A DNA stretch of 34,800 nt from Saprospiraceae bacterium (GCA_013001595.1 JABDMH010000150.1:1-34800); one strand, 5' to 3'; positions 16,834 to 25,941 are shown, counted from the stretch's first letter. Made by a program: numbers and translations. The notes: generated by a model not told the origin, from the sequence alone.

Positions 16834-17628
16834 ATGAAAACCTTTCACACTCTACTGCTATTGATAGTTGGCTTCTGTATGGCGATGGCCCAAGATGCCG
16901 CCACGGAAACCGCTGCAGGATTATATAACGATGCGCTGGCAAAACTTAAAGCCAAGGAATGGAATGAGGCCGTTGATCTGATCAGCAAGTCCATTGAAAT
17001 AGCAGACACAACCGAAGATGCCAAAGTTCTTGGTTTGGCAAAGAAAAATGGTTCAATTGGAAGTTACTATAAGGGAAATGGCTTGCTCAAAGAAGAAAAG
17101 TTTGACGAGGCTATGGCCAGTTTCAAAATGGGTTTAGATTGGAATCCCGCATCCTATACCTGTGCATATGGCATTGCAAAATCATATGATGAACAAGATA
17201 GCGTACAACAAGCTGTTGCCGCCTACATCGAAGCCGCCAACATCGCTACCACTGCTGGTAAAGCCGATCGAGCAGAGCGCTATGTGAGTAGAGCTGGAAA
17301 CATTGTAGGTCTTACCTATGGCGATAAAAATTACGATGATGTCATTGCCGCTGGTGAACACTTTCTGGCCACTCAAGAAGATGCTGATGTACGCTATTAT
17401 GTGGCCAAAGCTTTGGCAGCTAAAGGGAAACCATCTGACGCACTGGACCATGCAAAAAAGGCATTTGAGCTAGGTGGAATGGAAGACGAAGGTAAATATC
17501 AAATGTTAGTCGCTGAAAGCCTTGAGGCAACTGGTAACAAGAGTGCAGCAGCTGCAGCCTATGCAAAAGTAACTACAGGAAAATACGCAAAAGTGGCAAA
17601 ATACAAGGCAGACGAATTGACCAAATAG
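16834..17628 (+). CDS. Exported TPR-repeat protein
   Basis: A 264-residue exported protein with signal peptide MKTFHTLLLLIVGFCMAMAQ cut near residue 20. The rest is helical tetratricopeptide repeats, at about 28-60 (YNDALAKLKAKEWNEAVDLI), 80-115 (KEEKFDEAMASFKMGLDWNP), 118-150, 170-205 and 205-262 (GKPSDALDHAKKAFELG). It is Ala- and Lys-rich. TPRs mediate protein contacts; no enzyme signature is present. It stands alone: 313 bases separate it from the sulfatase, and a strong terminator follows 44 bases after its stop codon. Its high content of simple codons and clean terminator suggest a well-expressed periplasmic protein, but this is inference. Confidence 0.8.
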   Translation: MKTFHTLLLLIVGFCMAMAQDAATETAAGLYNDALAKLKAKEWNEAVDLISKSIEIADTTEDAKVLGLAKKNGSIGSYYKGNGLLKEEKFDEAMASFKMGLDWNPASYTCAYGIAKSYDEQDSVQQAVAAYIEAANIATTAGKADRAERYVSRAGNIVGLTYGDKNYDDVIAAGEHFLATQEDADVRYYVAKALAAKGKPSDALDHAKKAFELGGMEDEGKYQMLVAESLEATGNKSAAAAAYAKVTTGKYAKVAKYKADELTK

Positions 17629-17671
17629 AAAAAATCTGCAGCCGATCGGGACTGCAAAACATATCTTATAG

Positions 17672-17703
17672 CCCTATCAAAGCAATTTGATGGGGTTTTT
17701 TTT
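17672..17703 (+). terminator. Intrinsic (Rho-independent) terminator
   Basis: CCCTATCAAA (17672-17681) pairs with TTTGATGGGG (17686-17695) over ten positions with one T-G pair, closing the loop GCAA, and is followed directly by eight T residues (17696-17703). It ends transcription of the TPR gene and lies 43 bases before the symporter start. Confidence 0.9.
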
Positions 17704-17746
17704 GGCCATAGACAAAGAAAGGGCTTGAGAAAGCATATTTTGCGAA

Positions 17747-19345
17747 ATGCAAGTCTTAAGCTTTGTGCTATTCACGCTCTTCGTAGGCGTCTATGCCACC
17801 TGGCAACTACGAAAAGATAAGCTCAATACATCTGAGGGTTATTTCTTGGGTGGTCGCAGTCTGACTGGGATCGTAATCGCGGGTTCAATGCTGCTGACTA
17901 ATATATCAACCGAGCATTTAATCGGCATGAATGGTTCTGCTTATAAAAATGGGGCCATCATCATTGCTTGGGAAGTGACATCGGCCTTGGCATTGATTGC
18001 AGCTGCCCTCTACTTTGTACCTCGCTATCTCAAAATGGGATTGACTACCATTCCCGAGTTTCTCGAACAGCGATTTGATGGCCTACTGCGGACCATGGTT
18101 GCTTTCTTACTAATTGTATCCTTTGTATCCACCCTACTACCCATCGTACTCTACACCGGTGCCTTAAATATCGAAAGCATCTTTGACATTTCGGAAACTC
18201 TGGGAGTAGCAAAAGATCAAGGGCTATGGATTACCGTGGTGGTAGTGGGCGGGATTGGAGCAATCTACGCCATTTTTGGAGGCCTCAAGATGGTTGCGCA
18301 CACGGATACCATCAATGGATTTGGCCTATTGATCGCCGGTTTGGCTATTCCCATCATCGCCCTATATGGAATTGGACAAGGAAATCCTTTTGCAGGAATC
18401 CAAACAGTTTATGACCATGCGCCCGAAAAATTTAATGTAATCAGCAATGAGGTCGGAATTGGCCCAGGGAGTCGTCATTCGATCCTACCCTTCGAGGTGC
18501 TTTTTACAGGTCTCATGGTGAACCAACTCTATTTCTGGACCATGCATCAATCCATCATACAACGAGCATTGGGAGCTGTGAGCTTGGTGGAAGCACAAAA
18601 GGGATTGCTGTATACAGGGGTTCTAAAAATCTTGATTCCACTGGTGATTATCCTGCCAGGCATCATCGGTTATTATTACTTTGGAGACAGCTTATATGAC
18701 CAACAGGATATGGTCTACCCATTACTGGTCAAGAAGTTGCTTCCAACCTGGATGACAGGGATATTTGTTGCGGTTATTGTGGGAGCCATCCTCAGTACAT
18801 TCAACAGTGCCTTAAATAGTGCAGCCACCATATTTAGCTTAGGAATTTATCGTCGTTACTTCAATCGCCAAGCATCTGATCAAAAATTAGTCAACATGGG
18901 TAAAATTGTGTCCGCCATACTGGCCATTTTTGCCATAACTGTAGCCCCAATGGTAGCCAATGCATCTGAAGGACTCTACCAGTTGCTACAACAATTAAAT
19001 GGACTATTCTTCATACCCATAGCAAGCGTGATCCTTGCCGGTTTTTTTATGCCCTCTGTATCAGCGATCGGTGCGAAGTCAGGGCTGCTTTTCGGCTTGG
19101 CTTTTTATCTCATTTTGTACTTCTGGCTCCAAGTAGATTTACATTTTGTACACATATGGGGTATGGAGTTTGTACTTAATCTTATAGTGATGTACTTGGT
19201 TTCTAAACGATTCCCAGTAACAGGTCGATTTACGATTTCAAATGTGGGTGCTGTAGATCTTGCATCATGGAAATATGCTAAACCAATGAGTCTCGTTTTG
19301 GTAGTTATTACAATTTCCATATACATCGCGCTTGGCAATGTTTAG
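17747..19345 (+). CDS. Sodium:solute symporter (SSS family)
   Basis: A 532-residue inner-membrane carrier of the SSS family (SGLT/PutP fold) that couples uptake of a small solute to sodium entry. The family pattern is clear: N-terminal LRKDKLNTSEGYFLGGRSLTG, the second segment ISTEHLIGMNGSAY, the FGGLKMVAHTDTING block, and AVIVGAILSTFNSALNSAAT, the SGLT-type sodium-site region with S-T-x-x-S. About 13-14 hydrophobic segments are visible. The NISTEHLIG wording points to the sugar-like SGLT/YidK branch rather than proline or pantothenate carriers, so a monosaccharide or uronate released by the local enzymes is a reasonable guess. It follows a terminator and so has its own promoter. Confidence 0.92.
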   Translation: MQVLSFVLFTLFVGVYATWQLRKDKLNTSEGYFLGGRSLTGIVIAGSMLLTNISTEHLIGMNGSAYKNGAIIIAWEVTSALALIAAALYFVPRYLKMGLTTIPEFLEQRFDGLLRTMVAFLLIVSFVSTLLPIVLYTGALNIESIFDISETLGVAKDQGLWITVVVVGGIGAIYAIFGGLKMVAHTDTINGFGLLIAGLAIPIIALYGIGQGNPFAGIQTVYDHAPEKFNVISNEVGIGPGSRHSILPFEVLFTGLMVNQLYFWTMHQSIIQRALGAVSLVEAQKGLLYTGVLKILIPLVIILPGIIGYYYFGDSLYDQQDMVYPLLVKKLLPTWMTGIFVAVIVGAILSTFNSALNSAATIFSLGIYRRYFNRQASDQKLVNMGKIVSAILAIFAITVAPMVANASEGLYQLLQQLNGLFFIPIASVILAGFFMPSVSAIGAKSGLLFGLAFYLILYFWLQVDLHFVHIWGMEFVLNLIVMYLVSKRFPVTGRFTISNVGAVDLASWKYAKPMSLVLVVITISIYIALGNV

Positions 19346-19420
19346 ATCCAGGCAACAAGCCGACATTTTATTTCGTTTATCATTTTTGTTAAACATTACT
19401 CTTAAAGCAATTTTTTCATT

Positions 19421-19702
19421 ATGCCAATATTCCGCATAGTTCTTTTGTCAGTCTTCTATCTGAGTATGATCACCATCTCTACCTCCTGTGGAAGTAGTAA
19501 TACCCAGACAGACGAGCCTTCCGAAATGGAGCAACCTCAAACTAAAGCTTATACTGCGGCGTATGTTTGTCCTATGCATTGCGAGGGCAGCGGAAGTGAA
19601 GAACCTGGAAAATGCCCTGTATGCGATATGGCTTATGTAAAAAACTTAGATCATCATGACCACGATCACGATGGGCACGATCACGATGGACACGATCACT
19701 AG
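19421..19702 (+). CDS. Small heavy-metal-binding lipoprotein with His-Asp tail
   Basis: A 93-residue lipoprotein. The signal peptide ends at the lipobox cysteine C23 (TISTSC). After a linker comes a heavy-metal-binding (YHS-like, HMBD) motif, YVCPMHCEGSGSEEPGKCP, then VCDM: C50, H53, C54, C65 and C68 are candidate ligands. The third residue after the first cysteine pair is C54, where the commoner form has proline (CPMHP). The tail HHDHDHDGHDHDGHDH is a further metal-binding run built from a repeated 15-base unit. Domains of this kind appear on copper and other metal exporters and as free-standing lipoproteins in Bacteroidota. Likely role is metal buffering or delivery at a membrane; the metal is unknown. 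Confidence 0.85.
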   Translation: MPIFRIVLLSVFYLSMITISTSCGSSNTQTDEPSEMEQPQTKAYTAAYVCPMHCEGSGSEEPGKCPVCDMAYVKNLDHHDHDHDGHDHDGHDH

Positions 19703-19852
19703 TAAATCTCTACAATTCCCATCAGTATATCTATCTCATCACCTTTCGACCGTTGAAGCATTGACTGGAAGGAAAACTAAACCCTTCTGCAATCCATGTG
19801 CGTAGGATGCCAATCATAGATACACGTTGGATACCTCACGATCGTTCACAAA

Positions 19853-19869
19853 TGATAGTAATACTATCA
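19853..19869. promoter_or_regulatory. Perfect inverted repeat before a TPR gene
   Basis: TGATAGT (19853-19859) and ACTATCA (19863-19869) are perfect inverted copies around a 3-base centre, 62-78 bases before the start of the downstream TPR gene. A second short palindrome CTATT-TT-AATAG follows at 19889-19900. The arrangement suits a dimeric repressor site; no nearby regulator gene supports it. Confidence 0.25.
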
Positions 19870-19930
19870 ATAGATTTCACAATCGAAACTATTTTAATAG
19901 CATAGCTGTTACTCTTCTAAACCAGATCTG

Positions 19931-21112
19931 ATGCCAATGAGAGCGTTGTTTATATTTCTGTTGCTACAAACATGTGCTCTAACTGATTCCTGGAGTCAAG
20001 ACTTTGAGTTTCACGACTTACAGCACTATCTGTATTACGATTATGAGACAGCAATGCAACAGTTGGATCATGATGTCATGGACAATCCAACGAGCCCTAT
20101 CCATTTGATCAATAGAGCTAAGTATTTGCAAATGCATGGACAAACAGCTGATGCAGAACGTGACTTAAAGAGGGCGGCGGCACTATCTCCATTTATGATC
20201 GACCTCTATTTCGAAGAGGGTCGAGATGCACGAAGACACCTGATTGAAATTCAGCCAGAGAAGGCCATGATCACCTTAGACCTTGCGCGTAGGTTGCTAT
20301 TTTACAGTGATTACCTAGAATACTACTATGCCCACAATCAAATCGGTTATACCTATTTTTCTGAGCTTTCAGAGGTTATAGATCTTCTGCTAAGGCATGA
20401 CTTTCCACGCGCCCTCACTATGTCTGAACAAATCAATGACAAAAATAAGGGCAATAGCATTGGTCAATTGCTCTATGCCATTGCGCTTATTGAAAACGAC
20501 TTACTGGACAAAGCGCGTGACTTATTGGAGCAGATCCTCTTCAATGAGCCAGAGTTGCCGCATGCCTGGTATAATTTAAGTACCATAGAAGCTAAGGTTG
20601 GTGCTATAGAAGAAGCAAAAATTGCACTGGAAAAAGCCATTCGCTTGGATAGCAGCTTTAGTAAAGCCCATTTTGATCATGCGCAATTTTATGGTGAAAT
20701 CGGGGAATACGAAAAAGCCATTACATCCTATAACAAAGTCTTAACCCAGAACGACAATTTATATATCGAAGCCCTTGTCAATCGAGGATTGGCCAAAAAG
20801 ATGCTCGGTGACTTTCAAGGTGCATTAAGTGACATAAATCTGGCGATGGAAATCCACCCTGACGAAGCCATTTTATTTAAAAATCGTGCGAACTTATACC
20901 TTATTGAAGGTGAGTATAAGTCAGCGATTGAAGATTACAAAAAAGCCATCCAACTCGATGGCAACTTCCCTGAGGCAATATACAATAAGGCCATTGCCCA
21001 TCTCTTGCAATATGAATTTGAACAAGGATGTATAGATATGCAGAGAGCTGCACAACTAGGCTATGAACCGGCACTTGAGAAAGATGCCTCCTTTTGTCAT
21101 CTGCGATTCTAA
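19931..21112 (+). CDS. Exported TPR-repeat protein
   Basis: A 393-residue exported protein, signal peptide MPMRALFIFLLLQTCALTDSWSQ (about 1-23). Residues about 35-390 hold roughly nine tetratricopeptide repeats, clearest in the C-terminal half: AKIALEKAIRLDSSFSKAH, EYEKAITSYNKVL, DFQGALSDINLAMEIHP and EYKSAIEDYKKAIQLDGNF, where the 34-residue period and the A-x-x-x-Y-x-K-A-I-x-L-D pattern are obvious. A final repeat ends in a Sel1-like CIDMQRAAQLGYEPA. No catalytic signature is present; it is likely a scaffold in the periplasm or outer membrane. It ends 16 bases from the convergent cyclo-ligase gene. Confidence 0.85.
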   Translation: MPMRALFIFLLLQTCALTDSWSQDFEFHDLQHYLYYDYETAMQQLDHDVMDNPTSPIHLINRAKYLQMHGQTADAERDLKRAAALSPFMIDLYFEEGRDARRHLIEIQPEKAMITLDLARRLLFYSDYLEYYYAHNQIGYTYFSELSEVIDLLLRHDFPRALTMSEQINDKNKGNSIGQLLYAIALIENDLLDKARDLLEQILFNEPELPHAWYNLSTIEAKVGAIEEAKIALEKAIRLDSSFSKAHFDHAQFYGEIGEYEKAITSYNKVLTQNDNLYIEALVNRGLAKKMLGDFQGALSDINLAMEIHPDEAILFKNRANLYLIEGEYKSAIEDYKKAIQLDGNFPEAIYNKAIAHLLQYEFEQGCIDMQRAAQLGYEPALEKDASFCHLRF

Positions 21113-21128
21113 GCGTCCTTACCTAGAG

Positions 21129-21683
21129 CTAGCTCCTTCTGTCCACCTTATAGCGCTGATCACCCAATAGCAGCAGGTTCAACGAAACATCATGATCTTC
21201 CAACGGTAAGGTCTCGACCAATTGTGAAGGGAATCCCACGCCCACTTTAAACGTTGAGGTTTGCTGTGCCAAAAAGGTGTCGTAGTAGCCTCCACCGTAA
21301 CCCATGCGATAGCCAGTCTGTGTAAAAGCCAATCCAGGGACCAGTATGATGTCATAAGATCCAAGATATTGATCTGCACCGCTGGCATACTTCGTATTAA
21401 AAATTCCGGTATGCAGACCATCCAAATCTGTCGTGACTAGGTTGCGAAATCTTCGATTTGCTAAAGTCTGGGGTGTTACCAAGGACTTGCCCATTGCCAA
21501 CCAATGTCTTAAAAAGGGACTAATGTCAACCTCACTATCTATCGGAATAAAGGAATGCAAAACCTGATCGTCGGTGTAGGCCGCGATCTGCCGCAATTGT
21601 GCACAGACTTGTTGCGAATAGATTTGCCTGTCCTCAGCCATTAACGCATCGCGTTTCCGAGCATATTTTCGTCGGAGTATAAT
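21129..21683 (-). CDS. 5-formyltetrahydrofolate cyclo-ligase, start codon uncertain
   Basis: Makes 5,10-methenyltetrahydrofolate from 5-formyltetrahydrofolate with ATP in the cytosol. The family signature GYRMGYGGGYYDTFL is intact near the C-terminus, with LVPGLAFTQ before it. The first ATG is at 21641, giving 170 residues, short for the family. The same frame upstream reads I-L-R-R-K-Y-A-R-K-R-D-A-L-M-A-E-D-R, which looks like the conserved ATP-binding N-terminus (L-R-x-x-x-x-x-x-R). No ATG, GTG or TTG precedes it in that frame; the nearest candidates are ATT codons, such as 21683-21681. I extend the feature to that ATT (184 residues), accepting that a sequence error or overlap with the upstream gene is possible. 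The product call is firm, the start is not. Confidence 0.85.
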   Translation of the reverse strand: MILRRKYARKRDALMAEDRQIYSQQVCAQLRQIAAYTDDQVLHSFIPIDSEVDISPFLRHWLAMGKSLVTPQTLANRRFRNLVTTDLDGLHTGIFNTKYASGADQYLGSYDIILVPGLAFTQTGYRMGYGGGYYDTFLAQQTSTFKVGVGFPSQLVETLPLEDHDVSLNLLLLGDQRYKVDRRS

Positions 21684-21742
21684 TTTATCCCTTTGAATCT
21701 GCGATAGATGTCCGATATGCCAAATTTTCTCGTCGAAAAGTA

Positions 21743-23869
21743 CTAAAGTCGCAGCAGCTTTTCTGAATGAATGGCACCGTTGGCTAGCATAACATATGCC
21801 ATATAAACTCCAGGCAGTAAATGTTGCAACTGCATCTCTGCAACTTTGGTCCTTCCTAGAAAATGCTGTTGTTGCAATAGCCCCCCATCTAAAGTGTAAA
21901 TACTAACCGATGCAATGCGATGCGAAGCTTGTACTATGATGCTGTTCCGAATTGGATTAGGGAATACACTGACAGATTCTGAGGAAATCTCAACCACTGC
22001 AGTACTTTGTTCCACCTCCACAATGTTGCTGTATGGAGAGCTCCTTCCATCCTGTAAGGCATACACACGCATCGTTGATCCTTCTGCAATTCCCTGCGAT
22101 GACAAAAGAAAGGAATCTTGATTTGCAGGTAGTTGCACTAGCTCTTGAAATTCAGCTGAATCAGCGTGGCGCAACTCCACTATATATTGATCTTCTTCGG
22201 CAGACACGTCTAGCCACTTTAGCACAAAGGATTCTCCTAGGGTTTGTAGCCTTAGTTTTGCTGGTGCGTCAGGTAATGCACCATTTTGCATTCTTGACAA
22301 CAACTGAGCCTGATATAGAGAAGAGGGCTCGGGCCCTTGATTAATCATATGCTGGTATCCACCAGGGTGTGCAAAGGGTCCGAAACGAGTGACGTTTCCA
22401 TGGACACCGAAGGCATAATTTTGTCTCCCTGGAGGTTTTTGTAAAACCATACTGCTGCCAGTGGGTACAGACACATTCCAGGCTGTACTATGCACTGCAG
22501 ACCAACCGTGCCCTGTGCCAAAGGATCCACGATTGTACAGTGCCAGCACTCTTTCCGTATCGGGACTATCGATGACAAAATTGTCAAAAAGTAGACCTTG
22601 ACTCCATCGGCGATGTCCTTCCGAAGATGTTTGGTCATGCGTGGCCAAGACGTTGTGAAAAACAATACCAGATGCAAAGCTGGCTCCATTGCACACATAA
22701 GCATGGCGCCCGTAAGATGCCTCACAGTTGATAAACAAAACATTGTTTGCGTATCTATTGACCGCAAAGTTGTAACGCCAACCACCTTCGACAGGTGCAT
22801 GCGGTTCTAAACCCTGGCAATCTTTAATGGTAATTTGATTTCCCACCGATACATTCACTGCCGCATAAGCAAAATGTGATGCTTCTATATTCTGGACCCA
22901 GCAATTTATGGCTCCTTTTACATGAATCGCAGTGCGTACATGATCTTCTCTCTCAGCACCTCCAGTTTCTATCCTAATCTCCAAATCTTCGATGCCACTC
23001 TCACGAACTATGTTGCGATCATCCCATTTGTACATGATCGGATCACTCAGTGCCCGATCAAAATGGTCATAGATCGGAGCATCCAAAACAACCTTATGGT
23101 CATTGACAAAAACATCGACTATGGTTCTATTTAGGTACATATCTAAGTTACCTACCTGCCAAGGGTCATCTGTCGCGGTGGCCCCATAGTCTATCGTAGA
23201 CAACCAGGCGTCTGTGCTGGGATGTCTAACTATGACTTTATCACCGATCTCAAGTCCATCGATGGATGCAAGCTGAAGGGTTCTGGACCCAACGGGCAAG
23301 AATGAGTTGATAATTTGGTAACGAGTTGAGCTCAGGTCGTTTCTCCAAGATGCATCGCTGCGGCCTCCCAGGGTAATCAAATCCCTTTCTTCTGGCTCGT
23401 TTCCCTCACCTAAGATCAAGGTTTCATGTTGACTACCATCACTAGACATTGTTCCGCGCAAGACCATCCCATCCCCTTCGATTTTTAGCTGACCACGAAT
23501 GGTGTATGTTCCAGGGTTAAGGAGTAGTGTACCTCTTATTCCCGATGAATTAAGTGGTAGTAGTGCAAGTTCATCAAGGGCCTGCTGAATATGATCTGTA
23601 TTATCTCCTTCTATCGGATCTATGGATCTAACGACTGGATATTCAGGTAGATCAATGGTTCCACCCTGATATCCCGCATAGCTGTAATCAGGAATCCGAT
23701 TACTCTCATGATCGGTGTAATAGATGAGTTCATTTTCTAAGAAATCCAGGTAACGAACCTGACCATTTAGGATTTCAACTTCGGCATTAAAACCCAAAAA
23801 CAGCAAATAACTTCCTAGTAACGCCGACAGCCAGCACCCCTTTATTTTATTGAAAAACATCAAATTCAT
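21743..23869 (-). CDS. Secreted right-handed parallel beta-helix protein with T9SS C-terminal sorting domain
   Basis: About 708 residues; I start at the ATG at 23869 (MNLMFFNKIKGCWLS) but the frame is open from an ATG at 23890. A signal peptide of some 30 residues is followed by a pectate-lyase-like N-terminal segment (SIDPIEGDNTDHIQQALDEL, then LLLNPGTYTIRGQLKIEG). The central 130-520 region has repeated strands typical of a right-handed beta-helix (VRTAIHVKGAINCWVQNIEA, ITIKDCQGLEPH, NNVLFINCEASYG). A fibronectin-type domain is at about 545-625, and the final 80 residues (VFPNPIRNSIIVQA, IYTLDGGLLQQQ, LLPGVYMAYVML) are a type A sorting domain for export and cell-surface attachment by the type IX system. 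Beta-helix proteins of this kind are often lyases or hydrolases of uronate polymers; no exact family or catalytic residue was assigned. Confidence 0.82.
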   Translation of the reverse strand: MNLMFFNKIKGCWLSALLGSYLLFLGFNAEVEILNGQVRYLDFLENELIYYTDHESNRIPDYSYAGYQGGTIDLPEYPVVRSIDPIEGDNTDHIQQALDELALLPLNSSGIRGTLLLNPGTYTIRGQLKIEGDGMVLRGTMSSDGSQHETLILGEGNEPEERDLITLGGRSDASWRNDLSSTRYQIINSFLPVGSRTLQLASIDGLEIGDKVIVRHPSTDAWLSTIDYGATATDDPWQVGNLDMYLNRTIVDVFVNDHKVVLDAPIYDHFDRALSDPIMYKWDDRNIVRESGIEDLEIRIETGGAEREDHVRTAIHVKGAINCWVQNIEASHFAYAAVNVSVGNQITIKDCQGLEPHAPVEGGWRYNFAVNRYANNVLFINCEASYGRHAYVCNGASFASGIVFHNVLATHDQTSSEGHRRWSQGLLFDNFVIDSPDTERVLALYNRGSFGTGHGWSAVHSTAWNVSVPTGSSMVLQKPPGRQNYAFGVHGNVTRFGPFAHPGGYQHMINQGPEPSSLYQAQLLSRMQNGALPDAPAKLRLQTLGESFVLKWLDVSAEEDQYIVELRHADSAEFQELVQLPANQDSFLLSSQGIAEGSTMRVYALQDGRSSPYSNIVEVEQSTAVVEISSESVSVFPNPIRNSIIVQASHRIASVSIYTLDGGLLQQQHFLGRTKVAEMQLQHLLPGVYMAYVMLANGAIHSEKLLRL

Positions 23870-24084
23870 TTTGTCAAAGTATAAAATCATTTCGGTTCAC
23901 ATCTTTTTCTTGAAGTCCAGAGATTACATCTTGTAGCGAACGCTGCCCTCTACTAGCTCTAACTCATGATCGATGGTTCTCTAGATGCGTTCTTTGCGTA
24001 TGCTCAGACGATGCCATTATATGATCGTCATGATACCCATAAAACCCTTCCTATTTTATGTAACGCCGACTACTAGCCACAAGT

Positions 24085-25572
24085 CTATCTATAGGGATAC
24101 GCTTCTTCTAATCCAAATAATTGCTGAGCTTTGGGTCTTGGTCTTCCGATCCAATCTCGTTCCTTATAATATGGTTGGGTATCCCAGGTAACTGATTTGC
24201 CCAAGGCCCTCGGATCTTTGGTCTCTTGCAGATAGTTCCATAGTTGCTCCTTTAATCGTCGTTTAACATTGCTGTATGTGGGAGATGCTGCAACATTCTT
24301 CATTTGAAAGGGATCTTTTTTGAGGTTGTAAAGTTCTGCCAAAGGTCTTTTCATAAATGCCAATTCATACAGTGGTCTCACCTTGGGATCATCCTTGTTC
24401 AGCATCATATATTCCTTTGTGGGTGACTTTCCTTGCAACATATGCAGATCAATATCTCCAAATAGAGGCGGATCTCCAGCAGGCCATCTGTCAGGAAAAA
24501 GATTTTCGATATAAAGAAAGCTGTCTGTTCGGATGGCCCTACCTGGATATCCGAGCCCTCCTTGTCGGCAGATGGCATGGCGTTCTCTGGCCATAACCAG
24601 AAATGATCTTGAAAATGAAGTCTTACCCTGTTGTTGTGATGTCAAGAGCGGTAAAAGCGATCTGGCATTCATCTCCTCCGGTATCGATACCCCTGCCACT
24701 TGAAGTATCATTGGGGCAATATCATTAAGCGATACCAGATCGGTGACCACTCGTCTAGCGGGAAATTGCGCTGGCCAGGAAATGACAAGTGGAACACGGG
24801 TGCCAAAATCATATAGATTGGCCAGCCCGCGAGGCATCATCCAACCATTGTCTCCACAAATGATGATGATGGTACGCTCTAATTGACCAGCATCTCTTAA
24901 TAAAGCCAGCGCTTCACCAACCTCTACATCAAATGCTTGTATTTGGTAGTAATAATCACATATATCTGCTCGAACAATTGAATCATCAGGCAGGTAAGGA
25001 GGTACCCGTACCTTGCTTAGATCCATCCCAGAATCCACACCTTTGCCGTACTCAAATGGACGGTGTGGATTACGTGAGGATAGCAGATAACTCCAAGGCC
25101 GTTCACCCATACCTTCTTCGAGAAAGGTGGCAAAATCTTTAAAGGTGTGACCCGCTGGATTTCGAGTCCGTCCACCTGCCTTAAAATTGCCAGGCCCCCA
25201 ACCCTTTCGATCATGCCCTACTAAGTATCCATGGCCTTCCAGCAAGTCGGTATAAGTAGGAATATCATCTGCAAGTGTGCTCCATAGATTAGCACCTTGA
25301 CCTAATCTCCAGATATCCTGACCAGTCAACATCGCAGCTCTGGCAGGTGTGCACGAAGGCGAAGCACAAAAAGCCTGAGTGAAGCGTACACCTTTTTCCG
25401 CAATGCTGTCAATATGGGGTGTCCGCACAACTGCATCTCCATAACAACTTAAATGTTCGTAATAGTGATTGTCAGAAAGCAACACCAAAAAATTTGGAGA
25501 TTCTTTCACTTTGCGATCAACACACGATTGGATACTCAATATCGATACTACAAATAGGAGCAGTCGAACCAT
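24085..25572 (-). CDS. Lipoprotein sulfatase, N-sulfoglucosamine-sulfohydrolase-like (S1)
   Basis: A 495-residue formylglycine sulfatase anchored by a lipobox at C17 (LSIQSC). The catalytic motif C74-T-P-A-R is intact. The first metal motif reads LLSDNHYYEHLSCYG, with D34-N35 where sulfatases usually have two aspartates; Asn can still offer oxygen. Other expected parts are present: SRNPHRPFEYG, and ICGDNGWMMPRGLANLYDFGTRVPL, whose N-L-Y-D-x-G-T-R-V-P-L block I recall from the S1_8/heparan N-sulfatase branch. The lysine that normally follows the formylglycine region appears in GHDRKGWGPG. A C-terminal PFQMKNVAASP block is typical. It lies next to the BNR_4 gene, divergently. Substrate is uncertain; N- or O-sulfated hexosamine or uronate polymers are possible. 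Confidence 0.9.
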   Translation of the reverse strand: MVRLLLFVVSILSIQSCVDRKVKESPNFLVLLSDNHYYEHLSCYGDAVVRTPHIDSIAEKGVRFTQAFCASPSCTPARAAMLTGQDIWRLGQGANLWSTLADDIPTYTDLLEGHGYLVGHDRKGWGPGNFKAGGRTRNPAGHTFKDFATFLEEGMGERPWSYLLSSRNPHRPFEYGKGVDSGMDLSKVRVPPYLPDDSIVRADICDYYYQIQAFDVEVGEALALLRDAGQLERTIIIICGDNGWMMPRGLANLYDFGTRVPLVISWPAQFPARRVVTDLVSLNDIAPMILQVAGVSIPEEMNARSLLPLLTSQQQGKTSFSRSFLVMARERHAICRQGGLGYPGRAIRTDSFLYIENLFPDRWPAGDPPLFGDIDLHMLQGKSPTKEYMMLNKDDPKVRPLYELAFMKRPLAELYNLKKDPFQMKNVAASPTYSNVKRRLKEQLWNYLQETKDPRALGKSVTWDTQPYYKERDWIGRPRPKAQQLFGLEEAYPYR

Positions 25573-25941
25573 GTTCTTTTTTGCGGCAATATAGCAATAG
25601 TTGAACGTGCATCAACTTGTTGCTCAGGTGCGATCAGAAACTAGAAATTTCCGATTTTACCAAGTTTAGCAAGTTGAAATCCCCTATAGGGAGAAATCAT
25701 CACCATATTGGCAACCGCCTGCAATCTACAATAGAGCAACTTTGCTAAGTCTGAAATAATTCTGGAATTGAGCTCCTCCGGGTGACCAGTTCCATCATTC
25801 TCATCTTTAGTTCATCCATAAATCCATGAATTACGATCCTTAACTGGGATGATGGTGCATCAAACCATGGTAGATGATTCAAGAAAAGATCATCTATAAT
25901 TTTTGTAATCAGCATTTGTATTACTTGTTTTGGGTGATCAA
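25573..25941. other. Divergent intergenic region, sulfatase and BNR_4 gene
   Basis: This 369-base gap carries promoters for both neighbours. It has a 10-base palindrome CCCTATAGGG at 25682-25691 and a short inverted repeat TGATG-GTG-CATCA at 25850-25862. The bases TAATTTTTG near 25900 are one base longer than the TAnnTTTG element. No gene or terminator was seen. Confidence 0.35.

Noticed and set aside
19652-19702. Short tandem repeat as a CRISPR or mobile element trace
   Set aside because: It is the coding repeat for the His-Asp tail of the metal-binding lipoprotein, with no spacers.
22345-22800. 151-codon open frame inside the beta-helix gene, same strand but other frame
   Set aside because: It lies wholly inside a well-supported gene, shows no family pattern and has no separate start signal.
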